Positions 42,429 to 50,578 of a DNA stretch of 64,000 bases are shown piece after piece. A program made the position numbers and the translations under genes. Position 1 is the first letter of the stretch. Each line of letters starts with the position of its first letter. The DNA is from [Mycobacterium] vasticus (lineage in GTDB: Bacteria; Actinomycetota; Actinomycetes; Mycobacteriales; Mycobacteriaceae), in the NCBI RefSeq assembly GCF_020181595.1, contig NZ_CP084028.1, forward strand, positions 1,191,893 to 1,255,892, in the 5' to 3' direction. The notes beneath the pieces are model-generated. The model did no database searches, was not told where the DNA came from, and worked only from the letters and a program-made list of their open reading frames with translations.

Positions 42429-42941
42429 GTGGACGACGACGCTGCCGAGACGCCAGCGCATCACCTGCCCGGCCTCGATGAGATCGAGCAGCGGTGCTGG
42501 CAAGTGTTTCTGGAGTCGTCGACTCTGCTTTTGGCGATGGTGAACCGGCGGCTGCTCATGCGGCATGGCTTGCATCTGTTCGATTTCCTGGTGCTCGACG
42601 CGCTGGCCCGGTCCGCCCATGGTTCGGTGCGGATGGGCGATCTGGCCCACACGGTGGTGCTGTCGCCGAGCCGGCTGACCGAACTGATGCGCCGGATGGA
42701 ATCGCAGGGCTGGGTCAACCGCAACCGCAGCCGCACCGACGGGCGCGGGGTGATCGCCAGCATCACCCGCGAGGGCCGGGCGCTGGTACGTCCAGCGGGG
42801 CGGACCTATGCCGAGGCGATTCGCGTCTACTACCTCATCCAGATCTCACGCCCGCAGGTGATCGCCCTGGGTGACACGTGCCGGCGTATCAGTGTTCCGT
42901 TGAAGGCCTCGGCGAAGTCGAAGCGCCGCAAGGACGGGTAG
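42429..42941 (+). CDS. MarR-family regulator 2 of the accessory block
   Basis: A 170-aa paralog of the regulator at 41471. Shared opening LPGLDEIEQRCWQVFLESST, recognition helix LAHTVVLSPSRLTELMRRME and wing NRSRTDGRGVIASITREG. It ends in a basic tail (KASAKSKRRKDG). A longer frame from 42300 exists, but the GTG at 42429 aligns with the start of the paralog and has a -10 box (TACCGT) eight bases upstream, the same leaderless layout. The two genes probably arose by tandem duplication and may share operators; the motif TTTCACCTTGAAG lies just ahead of this one. Confidence 0.85.
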   Translation: MDDDAAETPAHHLPGLDEIEQRCWQVFLESSTLLLAMVNRRLLMRHGLHLFDFLVLDALARSAHGSVRMGDLAHTVVLSPSRLTELMRRMESQGWVNRNRSRTDGRGVIASITREGRALVRPAGRTYAEAIRVYYLIQISRPQVIALGDTCRRISVPLKASAKSKRRKDG

Positions 42942-43756
42942 CGCACGGGCATCCGTGTTCGACTCGGCGTGCCATCAGTCACTATTGCGTAAATAGCCAG
43001 GAAATACCCAGGGATGCACGCCGGATGGTCACGACCCTTGGCGCAGTTCCTGGCGCTGAGATGGCGTGATGGTTTACGCCAGAATTGCTTCAATGCGAAA
43101 ATAATGACGACCGAAGTCGAATTTGCTTGAATGTGCCGTGAAGTCGGGCGTCGGGCAGTGAAGCGGGAAGATGCCCGCATGGTGTCGGCGTAGCGACGAT
43201 TCGAATGAAACAGCATGTCGGATATAAAAATACGCGTCGGCTGGGAGCGTAAGAAGCCTCTTTGGCATCGCAAAAAGTTACCCGACGGTAATTTCGCCTT
43301 GAAGCATAAAGGACGTCAACAAGATTTGCTGTGACGCGAAATTGCTGGGCGTGACCAGCTTCTTCGTGTCGCCACGTGATTGCAGAATCGCGAACTGCAA
43401 CTGGCGATTTTAAAAAGTCAGTCAAACCTAGGTGTGACTTAGTTGTTATTCAGGTAACTTTCCATTCGTTCCCGCCCGACCGAATCAACGCGACGGCGGC
43501 GAACGACCCGGCAACAGGCCGGAGCTCAACGCGACCCGCGGACAACGTCGTCCCGGGTTATCCACTCGCACATCACGTTTGACTCACGCACTTGCCCGTT
43601 GGAAGGGACACCTAGATGGCTCGTCAGCATCGCATCACCTGGAATCGGCGCTCGCGCAACGCCAGCGCGCTCCCTGGGGGGTGTGTCAGTCAAGGGCTCC
43701 GGACGAAAGCCGAAGGTGGGAGCCCGGATTCAAGTGTCCAAACAAAGGAGATGGCA
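42942..43756 (+). other. Gene-free stretch of about 815 bases upstream of the secreted protein
   Basis: I see no convincing coding region; short frames here lack family features. It is comparatively AT-rich. A second copy of the TTTCGCCTTGAAG motif is at 43292-43304. The last bases hold the ribosome site AAAGGAG (43744-43750). A long 5' leader or an unrecognised small RNA is possible but not shown. Confidence 0.4.
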
Positions 43757-44842
43757 GTGCGCCAAACACTTCGTCCCTACGCCGTTGCCGGGATCATGAT
43801 CGTCGGCGCCGGCCTGGTCGCGGTGACTCCGCTCGCCGCGCCGCTGCCCGGAATCCAGCTACGTGACGTGGCCCTCACAGCCGGCGACAGTTCCCTGCCA
43901 GATCTTGCGGCGCCGTGGATCGAACAGTTCAACACCGCGTCGGAGAACGCTACGACGCTGATGAACAACTTCTTTCAGGCGCCTGGCATTGGCACCCAGC
44001 AGATGGTTGCCAACATGGCTGGCTTCTTGCAGGACTTCTTCAACAACCCGACGAGCAACACCGTCGCCAGCATCAGCGCCCAGATGGAGAACAACCTGGC
44101 GGCAGTGTTGACCGGCTATGGGCTCCAGAACGCGAACCCCGATACTTTCTCAACGGTGACTGCGCACACCATGGATGGGTACTACCACAACATCGCGGAT
44201 GGGTCTGGGCACGCCTGGTTCTTCGGTCAAATTCCCTCCTACTTGCCCTCCAATGTCGACTCCGCGACCGTGCTACCGATCATCAACTTTCTGGCGTCGC
44301 CCGAGAGTGGCATCATCATGGGCGAGTTAGGCCCGTCCATCAGCCCGTGGATTGCGTTGCTGAACAGCATGACTGCGGGCGATGACTGGAACACCACTCT
44401 GGCGAACATGGTCGGCGCATTCTTCAACGGCGCCACCCTCAACCTCGACAGCGTGATCCCGGCGATCGAACAGTTGGGTGTTTTCCCGGCGGGTATGAAC
44501 CTCGAGAACCTGGACATAGCGTTCGGCGGATTGCTCACCCCCGGCAACGTAGGCACGGATTCGGGGGTCGGTGGCTCGATCTTCAACAGCCTGGGTATCT
44601 CACTTACTGGTGTCCCTGCGGTCGGCACCCTCGATTACGCCGGCCAACCTGTCGGTCCGCTCGGGGCGTGGGAAGGCTGGGCGCAGGCTATCGGGGCGTT
44701 GCTCGGGTGGGACGGCTCCGGGTCACCGTTGTCCACGGTAGGTCTCCCCACGGTTCCCACGGACTTTTTCGACGACGGTGGCGCCAGTGCCTTGGCTACG
44801 GACGTATCTGGCTGGTTGCAAGACTTCTTTTCCTGGCTCTGA
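43757..44842 (+). CDS. Secreted protein of unknown function, family with N-terminal signal and helical repeats
   Basis: About 361 aa. The N-terminal segment LRPYAVAGIMIVGAGLVAVTPLAAPLP is a signal peptide ending near Ala-Ala-Pro. Next come helical stretches rich in Asn (APWIEQFNTASENATTLMNN, QMVANMAGFLQDFFNNPTSN), a Trp/Tyr-rich middle and Gly/Asn turns (FGGLLTPGNVGTDSGVGG). It ends in GWLQDFFSWL. I know similar exported proteins from nontuberculous mycobacteria but no function. An ATG at 43751 abuts the AAAGGAG site directly, so the GTG at 43757, six bases behind it, is the more likely start. The PGRS gene follows after 70 bases on the same strand, so they may be co-expressed. Confidence 0.72.
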   Translation: MRQTLRPYAVAGIMIVGAGLVAVTPLAAPLPGIQLRDVALTAGDSSLPDLAAPWIEQFNTASENATTLMNNFFQAPGIGTQQMVANMAGFLQDFFNNPTSNTVASISAQMENNLAAVLTGYGLQNANPDTFSTVTAHTMDGYYHNIADGSGHAWFFGQIPSYLPSNVDSATVLPIINFLASPESGIIMGELGPSISPWIALLNSMTAGDDWNTTLANMVGAFFNGATLNLDSVIPAIEQLGVFPAGMNLENLDIAFGGLLTPGNVGTDSGVGGSIFNSLGISLTGVPAVGTLDYAGQPVGPLGAWEGWAQAIGALLGWDGSGSPLSTVGLPTVPTDFFDDGGASALATDVSGWLQDFFSWL

Positions 44843-44912
44843 TCTGCCGAGCCAATTCCCCCGCACGTCTTAACCACTCAAATTTTTGACTGTTTTCAGG
44901 AGAGGTGTTCCC

Positions 44913-47678
44913 ATGAGTCGTCATCACACCACCAACCCGTCGAGCCGTCACGGCAAGTCAGAACGGCGGGGCCATCGGGTGATCGGTGCCAGCAGTGCGA
45001 TTGGTACGTTCCTGGCGTTCGGAATGGCGCCGCTTGTGAGCTCGCCTGCAGCGCAGGCCGATGAACTCGATGCGATCTTCGACCCCATTATCGATTCCGT
45101 GTCGGGCATCGACCCCACCTGGGGGGCCGATGTGACTGCGTGGGTGCAGACAATCGACCCCACGTTCGCCGGTGCGAGCGCGGCCGCGGTGGATTCAGTG
45201 TTGGATTCTGCGGGAGCTGCAGCTGCGGCGTCGGTCGACTATGCCCAGATCTTCGACCAGTGGTTCTACGCCCCGATCCACACCGGCCTGGAGGCCTGGA
45301 TCCACAGTTCAATCGGTGAGCAGGTCGATACCGCCGTCAACCAGTGGTCGGGACTGTATCTGATCGGTGACGGCGCGGCTGGTACTGCGACCAACCCGGA
45401 TGGCGGTGCGGGCGGGCTGTGGTTCGGTGACGGTGGTGCTGGTTATGACGAAAGTGCCAATGCCGGCGTTGCAGGAGGCGTTGGCGGAGCCGGCGGGTTG
45501 ATCGGTGACGGCGGTGTTGGCGGTGACGGTGGTGCCGGCGCCGCGGGTGGTGCCGGCGGTGCCGGAGGAGCCTTGAGGGGCGTGGGTGGCCACGGCGGTG
45601 ACGGCGGGGACGGCATCACCGGCGTGGTCGGTGGTAATCGGGCGTACAACGCGGCCGGGGGTGGTGGTGCCGGCGGCGATGGTGCTGGCTGGCTGTTCGG
45701 TGACGGTGGGAAAGGTGGCGCCGGCGGTCACGGCGCTGACGGTGCCCCCAGTACGTTTACCGGTGGTCGCCGCCAGATTATGACCATCGGCGGTGCGGGT
45801 GGTGTTGGAGGTAGCGGGGGCAGCAGTGGTTTCCTCATCGGCGATGCTGGCAACGGCGGCAATGGCGGTGACGCCGGCAACGGCGGCGCAGCGCCGGACG
45901 GCACCCTCGACCACGTTGACGGAGGAAGCAACTCAACCCTTATTGGCGTAGGTGGAACAGGCGGCGCGGGCGGCGCAGGCGGCGCCAAAGTCTATGGCTC
46001 GTTCGGGCAGGCAGGCCAAACGGGCGACGGCGGCAATGGTGGCAACGGTGCCGCCGGCGGTAATGCGTACCAGGATTCCACCACCGGTGCCTACTTGGGC
46101 AATGGTGGCAACGGAGCCGCGGGTGGATCGGCGGGTTCTGGCACTATCGGCGGCGCTGGTGGTAACGGAGGCGATGGAGGCGCGGGTCTCAGCGGTGGTA
46201 GTGGTGGCAATGCGGCTGTTGGCGGAGACTCTCTGGGCGATAACACCGGTGGGTCCGGCGGTAATGGGGGTAATGGCGGTGAGGCCACCGCCGGTCACGG
46301 TGGCGCCGCCGGCTGGGGTGGTGGTGGCGGCAACAGCGTGAGCGGCGCCGGTGGCAACGGTGGCAATGGTGGCGCCGGTGGTAGCGGAGCCACCAGCGAC
46401 GACACTGTCCAGACCTTCGGTGGTGACGGAGGTTGGGGCGGTAACGCTGGCGTCGGTGGCGGCGGAAGTGTCGGGGTCGCCGGTATCGGCGGTGCTGGCG
46501 GTAGTGCCACGTACATCGGAGGTAACGGAGGCAGCGGCGGTACGGGAGGTGGCAGTACTACCAGCAGCACACCGGGCGGTGTGGGCGGCGCGGGCGGAGC
46601 CGGTGGTACCAGCACCGGGTGGAACGACAGCGGCACCACCTACAGCATCGGCGGTAGCGGCGGTGACGGCGGCGGCGGCGGCAAAACCGGTGTCGGCGGT
46701 GTGGGCGGCGTCGGCGGGGCAGGAGGAGCAGGAGCCAATGGCGCGACAGGCAGCGGCGTCATCAGCGTGGGCGGCAACGGCGGCAACGGAGGTTCGGGCG
46801 GCGGCCCCGCTGGCTCCTTCGTCGTTGGAAGCGGGACCGGTGGCGACGGCGGAGCGGGTGGAGCTGGCGGCGATGGCACCGCGTCCGGCGGTGATGGTGG
46901 TGTTGGCGGCGCCGGTGGAAGCGGCGGTGCCGGGACATCGGGCAACGGCGGCGTGGGTGGTAATGGCGGCGCCAGCGGAGGTATTGCGACCCCGGCCAAC
47001 GACCTAGGCATTGGGCCGAGCCACGCCGGTGTCGGCGGTAACGGCGGAGTTGGTGGAGGAAATGTTGCCTTCGCTCCTCCCGGCGGAACCGCTGGTGTGG
47101 GGGGTGTAGGCGGTGTTGGTGGAGCCGGCACCGGCGGCATCGACGGTGGGAACGGTGGGACCGGCGGGGCCGGTGGGGCTGCCGCGTATCCCGGTGCCGG
47201 CGGCGCCGCCGCACCTACCACAGCGGGCGGTACTGGTGGTACTGGCTCTGCTGGCGGTAACGGTGGTAGCGGTGGCGCAGGCGGGACTTCTGATACCGGT
47301 ATCGGAGGCCAGGGCGGTGCCGGCGGGGTCGGCGGCGCCGGCACCGCGGGCGGGGTCGGCGGCCTTGGCGGTGTCGACAGCAAGGGCAACGGCCTTGCCG
47401 GCGGCAACGGTGGAGTCGGGGGTGCCGGGGGTGCCGGCGGCGCTGCGGGAGCGGGTGGCGTGAGCGCCCACGGCACCAACGGTGCCCAAGGAGTCGGCGG
47501 CGCAGGTGGAGTCGGTGGTGATGGTGGTGCCGGTGGCAACGGCGGTACTCCCACAGGTAGCGGGACTGCCGGCCAGGGTGGTACGGGTGGCGCAGGTGCC
47601 AACGGTGGCGGTGGTGGCACGCCAGGAGGCCAGTCGGGTGCCAACGGGACCACCGGCGCCAAGGGCCAGCCGGGCTAA
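44913..47678 (+). CDS. Signal-peptide PGRS protein without PE domain
   Basis: A 921-aa exported protein. Residues 1-49 are a basic signal peptide (RVIGASSAIGTFLAFGMAPL, AAQA cleavage). A helical region follows (50-146) with AWIHSSIGEQVDTAVNQW, then GLYLIGDG (147-154) and DGGAGGLWFGDGGAGYD, the same GRPLI-like linker as in the protein at 26112. The rest is a pure PGRS domain of GG-rich repeats with scattered Ser, Thr, Asn and Asp, ending in GAKGQPG. No C-terminal enzyme domain is present. The ATG at 44913 follows AGGAGAGG by seven bases. The repeat region is prone to length change and to assembly errors. Surface or outer-membrane location is inferred from PE_PGRS proteins. Confidence 0.85.
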   Translation: MSRHHTTNPSSRHGKSERRGHRVIGASSAIGTFLAFGMAPLVSSPAAQADELDAIFDPIIDSVSGIDPTWGADVTAWVQTIDPTFAGASAAAVDSVLDSAGAAAAASVDYAQIFDQWFYAPIHTGLEAWIHSSIGEQVDTAVNQWSGLYLIGDGAAGTATNPDGGAGGLWFGDGGAGYDESANAGVAGGVGGAGGLIGDGGVGGDGGAGAAGGAGGAGGALRGVGGHGGDGGDGITGVVGGNRAYNAAGGGGAGGDGAGWLFGDGGKGGAGGHGADGAPSTFTGGRRQIMTIGGAGGVGGSGGSSGFLIGDAGNGGNGGDAGNGGAAPDGTLDHVDGGSNSTLIGVGGTGGAGGAGGAKVYGSFGQAGQTGDGGNGGNGAAGGNAYQDSTTGAYLGNGGNGAAGGSAGSGTIGGAGGNGGDGGAGLSGGSGGNAAVGGDSLGDNTGGSGGNGGNGGEATAGHGGAAGWGGGGGNSVSGAGGNGGNGGAGGSGATSDDTVQTFGGDGGWGGNAGVGGGGSVGVAGIGGAGGSATYIGGNGGSGGTGGGSTTSSTPGGVGGAGGAGGTSTGWNDSGTTYSIGGSGGDGGGGGKTGVGGVGGVGGAGGAGANGATGSGVISVGGNGGNGGSGGGPAGSFVVGSGTGGDGGAGGAGGDGTASGGDGGVGGAGGSGGAGTSGNGGVGGNGGASGGIATPANDLGIGPSHAGVGGNGGVGGGNVAFAPPGGTAGVGGVGGVGGAGTGGIDGGNGGTGGAGGAAAYPGAGGAAAPTTAGGTGGTGSAGGNGGSGGAGGTSDTGIGGQGGAGGVGGAGTAGGVGGLGGVDSKGNGLAGGNGGVGGAGGAGGAAGAGGVSAHGTNGAQGVGGAGGVGGDGGAGGNGGTPTGSGTAGQGGTGGAGANGGGGGTPGGQSGANGTTGAKGQPG

Positions 47679-47711
47679 ATCAACTGAGCGCTGACCGGTC
47701 ACCTCAGACCA

Positions 47712-47750
47712 CGCCGGTCGTCGGGTCCACGACGGACGCGACGACCGGCG
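47712..47750 (+). terminator. Hairpin terminator after the PGRS gene
   Basis: CGCCGGTCGTCG (47712-47723) and CGACGACCGGCG (47739-47750) form a perfect 12-bp stem with a 15-base loop, 33 bases after the stop codon. It lacks a T-tract. Confidence 0.6.
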
Positions 47751-47811
47751 GTCAGGTGGCAGAGGTGGCACCGTGAATGGCCGAGGACAACGGCGTCCCA
47801 AGTCGGCTGCC

Positions 47812-47817
47812 TACCAT
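47812..47817 (+). promoter_or_regulatory. Possible -10 for the FAAL gene
   Basis: TACCAT fits TANNNT and lies about 80 bases before the FAAL ATG. A transcript from here would carry the short leader reading frame at 47857. Confidence 0.35.
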
Positions 47818-47856
47818 CACGTTTGGTCCGCACCCGGGCCTTAGAAAGGGACGCCG

Positions 47857-47886
47857 ATGGCCGCTCCATTTCTGGTTACGCGTTAA
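47857..47886 (+). CDS. Nine-codon leader reading frame before the FAAL gene
   Basis: ATG at 47857 with a strong ribosome site (GAAAGGGA, 47844-47851) opens a frame coding MAAPFLVTR and then TAA. It ends eight bases before the FAAL ATG, which has no ribosome site of its own. It may couple ribosomes to the FAAL start. Too short to be a functional protein; it could be an accident of sequence. Confidence 0.35.
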   Translation: MAAPFLVTR

Positions 47887-47894
47887 GCCGCGAA

Positions 47895-49712
47895 ATGTCT
47901 TCCCTGCCAACATCAACCGCGGACACCTTGGTGGAACTGCTGCGTCAGCAGTGCACTCGGTACGGCGGCAAGGTGGCGTTTACCTTCTCCGAGAACGGTG
48001 ACGGCGTTCGGAGCGCCCAGCTGACCTATCGCGAACTCGACGTGCGAGCGCGGGCCATTGCGGCGAATCTGCAGTGGCAGGGTGCGACCGGTGAGCGGGT
48101 GTTGGTGTTCTGCCGGCCCGGGCTGGACGGCATCGTCGCGATCCTCGGGTGCCTGTATGCCGGTGCGGTCGCAGTTCCGGTCAACGAATGGGTGGCGCCG
48201 AGGCTGTCGTCGGTGGCGCCCAACAGCCGGGCACGTTTCGCGCTGGCTGCCCCGGAGATGCCGACGGTTATCAAGACCACTGTGGACGCGCAGATCGCGT
48301 GGACCGACGGGCGGCCCCCGCGCTGGTGCGGCACCGACGTGGCGTCCACCGACGCTGGAGAGTGGACGGATCCGCACGTGGATACCGACGCCACGGCGAT
48401 GCTGCTCTACACGTCGCCGTCAGTCGGTTCGCCCAAAGGCGTAGTCCTCAGTCACGACAACGTGATTCAGAACCTGGCGGCGATTCATCAAGCCTGGCCC
48501 GGTGACAGTCATCAGACGGCGGTGTATTGGCTCCCGCCGCACCGCAATATGGGGTTGATCGGCGGCGTGCTGGAGATGCTTTACATCGGGTGCAGCACGG
48601 TGTTGATGTCGCCGAGTGCGTTCATGCAGCGGCCGATGCGTTGGCTGGAAGCCATCTCGGCCTATGGGGGCACGGTGACCGCGGCACCGAACTTCGCCTA
48701 CCAGTTGTGCGTCGAGCGCAGCACACCCGTCGAGCGGGAACGCTTGGACCTGTCGAGTCTGTCCACGGCGGTCAACGGCGGTGAACCGGTGCGGGAGTCG
48801 ACCATGCGGGCATTCGCCGAAGCGTTCGCGCCGGCGGGATTTCGGCCGAGCGTGTTCGTCCCGGTCTACGGACTGACCGAGGCCACCCTGTTGGTCTCCG
48901 GTGGGTCAGGCTCGCGCGCCCCGGTGGTCGCCCGCCTTGATCGTGGCTGGCTGCGCGCCGAGCGTGCCGTCGACGCCCACGTGCGCGACTGCGGCGCGGT
49001 GTCGGTGGTGGGATGCGGCCGGCCACGTCAACCGGTCCTCATTGTCGACCCCGATACCCGGCGGGTGCGTGGGTGCGATGAGGTCGGCGAGATCTGGGTC
49101 TGCGGCCCCGGCGTGGGGCAGGGCTACTGGGACTGGGAGGACGAGACCAGGCAGGCGTTCCATGCGTCCGTCGCCGGCTGCGGAGACGTGCCGTTCCTGC
49201 GGACCGGGGATCTGGGCTTCCTGCGCGACGGCGAGCTGTTCATCACCGGGCGCTGCCATGATCTGATCGTTGTCGGCGGTGTGGAGCATTACCCCAGCGA
49301 GATCGAGATGACCGTGGGGGATTGCCACCCGGATTTTGTGGCGGGTCGAACTGCGGCTTTCGTGGTCGCCCCGGAATCCGGTGGTGCCGAACAGGTTGTG
49401 GTAGTGCAGGAGATCGACCGCGATGTTCAGGAAGACGAGTTCGTCGGAATGGTGTCGGCCGTTCAGGGCGGGTTGCGCGCGCGGCATGGGCTTGGGGCCG
49501 ATGCGGTGATCCTGGTCGAGCTGTGGAGCATTCCCACCAGCCTGGGCGGCAAGGTGCTGCGAGACCAGTGCCGCTACGAATTCGTCTACCACGTCCTGCA
49601 GCCGCTGGCCGAGTGGTGCGCGGGGCCATCAGGGGTGGGCAGCCCGGGCGGCCTAATCAGGGCTGATTCGCCAGACCGGGTGTTTCGCGGCGCGCGAAAC
49701 GGCACGGGATAA
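47895..49712 (+). CDS. Fatty acyl-AMP ligase (FAAL), FadD-type
   Basis: A 605-aa adenylating enzyme that should activate a fatty acid to acyl-AMP. Adenylation motifs are LLYTSPSVGSPKGVVLSHDN (P-loop), VYWLPPHRNMGLIGGVLEML (typical of FAALs), FVPVYGLTEATLLVSG and TGDLGFLRDGELFITGRCHDLI. FAALs transfer the acyl group to an acyl carrier protein or polyketide synthase. None is present in the window, so the partner must be elsewhere or the enzyme is an orphan. The start at 47895 lacks a ribosome site. Length fits the family (about 580-620 aa). Placement in the accessory block next to the PGRS gene hints at a role in surface lipids, but this is an inference. Confidence 0.85.
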   Translation: MSSLPTSTADTLVELLRQQCTRYGGKVAFTFSENGDGVRSAQLTYRELDVRARAIAANLQWQGATGERVLVFCRPGLDGIVAILGCLYAGAVAVPVNEWVAPRLSSVAPNSRARFALAAPEMPTVIKTTVDAQIAWTDGRPPRWCGTDVASTDAGEWTDPHVDTDATAMLLYTSPSVGSPKGVVLSHDNVIQNLAAIHQAWPGDSHQTAVYWLPPHRNMGLIGGVLEMLYIGCSTVLMSPSAFMQRPMRWLEAISAYGGTVTAAPNFAYQLCVERSTPVERERLDLSSLSTAVNGGEPVRESTMRAFAEAFAPAGFRPSVFVPVYGLTEATLLVSGGSGSRAPVVARLDRGWLRAERAVDAHVRDCGAVSVVGCGRPRQPVLIVDPDTRRVRGCDEVGEIWVCGPGVGQGYWDWEDETRQAFHASVAGCGDVPFLRTGDLGFLRDGELFITGRCHDLIVVGGVEHYPSEIEMTVGDCHPDFVAGRTAAFVVAPESGGAEQVVVVQEIDRDVQEDEFVGMVSAVQGGLRARHGLGADAVILVELWSIPTSLGGKVLRDQCRYEFVYHVLQPLAEWCAGPSGVGSPGGLIRADSPDRVFRGARNGTG

Positions 49713-49745
49713 GAAACGCTGGGCGGCACTGTCGGAGTGCCTCGA

Positions 49746-49751
49746 TATCTT
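49746..49751 (+). promoter_or_regulatory. -10 element for a leaderless HEPN-like gene
   Basis: TATCTT (TANNNT) ends seven bases ahead of the ATG at 49759; no Shine-Dalgarno is present. It lies in the 46-base gap behind the FAAL gene. Confidence 0.4.
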
Positions 49752-49758
49752 CACCAAC

Positions 49759-50379
49759 ATGACCACTGCCGCTCTCGAACGCTGGCGGTCCGAACGCTGC
49801 GCGGCGTTGGACAGTCTGGAAGCGGTCCACGAGCGCGTCACCGAAAGGAGGCGCGGCCGCCAGTACGCGACCGAGCACCTCAACCTGGCGCTGTTTGCGC
49901 GCCTCGCCGCCGAGTTCCAGGGATTCTGCAGAGATCTCCACGACGACGCCGTGCTGATGATCGTCGCCGACCTTGATGGTGTCGCCGGCGCCGACATTCA
50001 TCGGCAGCTCCTACGGGCGGCGCTCACCCGCAGCCGAAAGCTCGACAGAGGCAATGCGAGTCCCGGGAACATCGGCAACGATTTCGGCTACCTGGGCATG
50101 GCGTTCTGGTCCGACGTTCGCCAGCGGTACTCGACGAAAGGCCCGCGATGGAACACCATCCTGGAGAGCTTGAACGTCGTTCGCAACGCCGCGGCGCACA
50201 GTGATGCGGCAAAACTCGCCGAGATGCGCTCTCGGCACCCGTTGACGCTGCGGACATTCCGTGCGTGGCGGCGGGCGCTCAACGATGCGGCATCTGGCTT
50301 CGAGGCGGTCGCCAGCGCATACTTGGCGGACGAGACCGGCAGAGTGATCGCAGGAGGTGGTAGTGGTGGCGAGGCGTAA
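49759..50379 (+). CDS. HEPN-like protein of unknown function, first gene of a two-gene cassette
   Basis: A 206-aa, mostly helical soluble protein. Near residue 148 it has VVRNAAAHSDAAKL, a match to the Rx4H motif (R-N-A-A-A-H) of HEPN nucleases and HEPN-fold RNA-binding toxins. The N-terminal half contains EHLNLALFARLAAEFQGFCR and LGMAFWSDVRQRY, conserved in many bacterial HEPN-like proteins. The fold call rests on the single motif and helix pattern and is moderate. The start at 49759 fits a leaderless promoter. The stop overlaps the next gene, so a toxin/antitoxin or nuclease/partner pair is conceivable, but nothing proves it. Confidence 0.55.
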   Translation: MTTAALERWRSERCAALDSLEAVHERVTERRRGRQYATEHLNLALFARLAAEFQGFCRDLHDDAVLMIVADLDGVAGADIHRQLLRAALTRSRKLDRGNASPGNIGNDFGYLGMAFWSDVRQRYSTKGPRWNTILESLNVVRNAAAHSDAAKLAEMRSRHPLTLRTFRAWRRALNDAASGFEAVASAYLADETGRVIAGGGSGGEA

Positions 50380-50551
50380 GAAGGGTGAGTTCGTCGTCGG
50401 GGACCGCGTCCGCGTGATGTTTGGGCGTCGGGAACACATCGCGACCGTCACCGAGGTCAGCGGCAACAATGTACACATCTCGTTCTACATCGAGGGTGTC
50501 GACGATCCGATTGGCAGTCTGTACCGGGCAGACGAACTCGTCCGCGCGTGA
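50366..50551 (+). CDS. Small SH3-like/KOW-like protein, partner of the HEPN-like gene
   Basis: About 61 aa, basic at the start (RRKKGEFVVGDRVRVMFGRR) followed by beta-strand pattern HIATVTEVSGNNVHISFYIE and GSLYRADELVRA. This looks like a small five-stranded SH3/KOW/Tudor-type barrel that binds nucleic acid or protein. The ribosome site AGGAGG (50352-50357) points to the GTG at 50366 or 50363, inside the end of the upstream gene. This overlap means coupled expression. Function is unknown; it may be an antitoxin-like or specificity partner of the HEPN-like protein. Confidence 0.55.
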   Translation: MARRKKGEFVVGDRVRVMFGRREHIATVTEVSGNNVHISFYIEGVDDPIGSLYRADELVRA

Positions 50552-50578
50552 TGCTGAAGCTCACCGCATCAAACAACC

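Noticed and set aside
45400..47660. Repeat-rich DNA as a possible CRISPR or satellite
   Set aside because: Again PGRS coding repeats in frame, with no fixed repeat unit.
48773..49629. Minus-strand frames inside the FAAL gene
   Set aside because: Shadows of the FAAL gene, which carries the full set of adenylation motifs.
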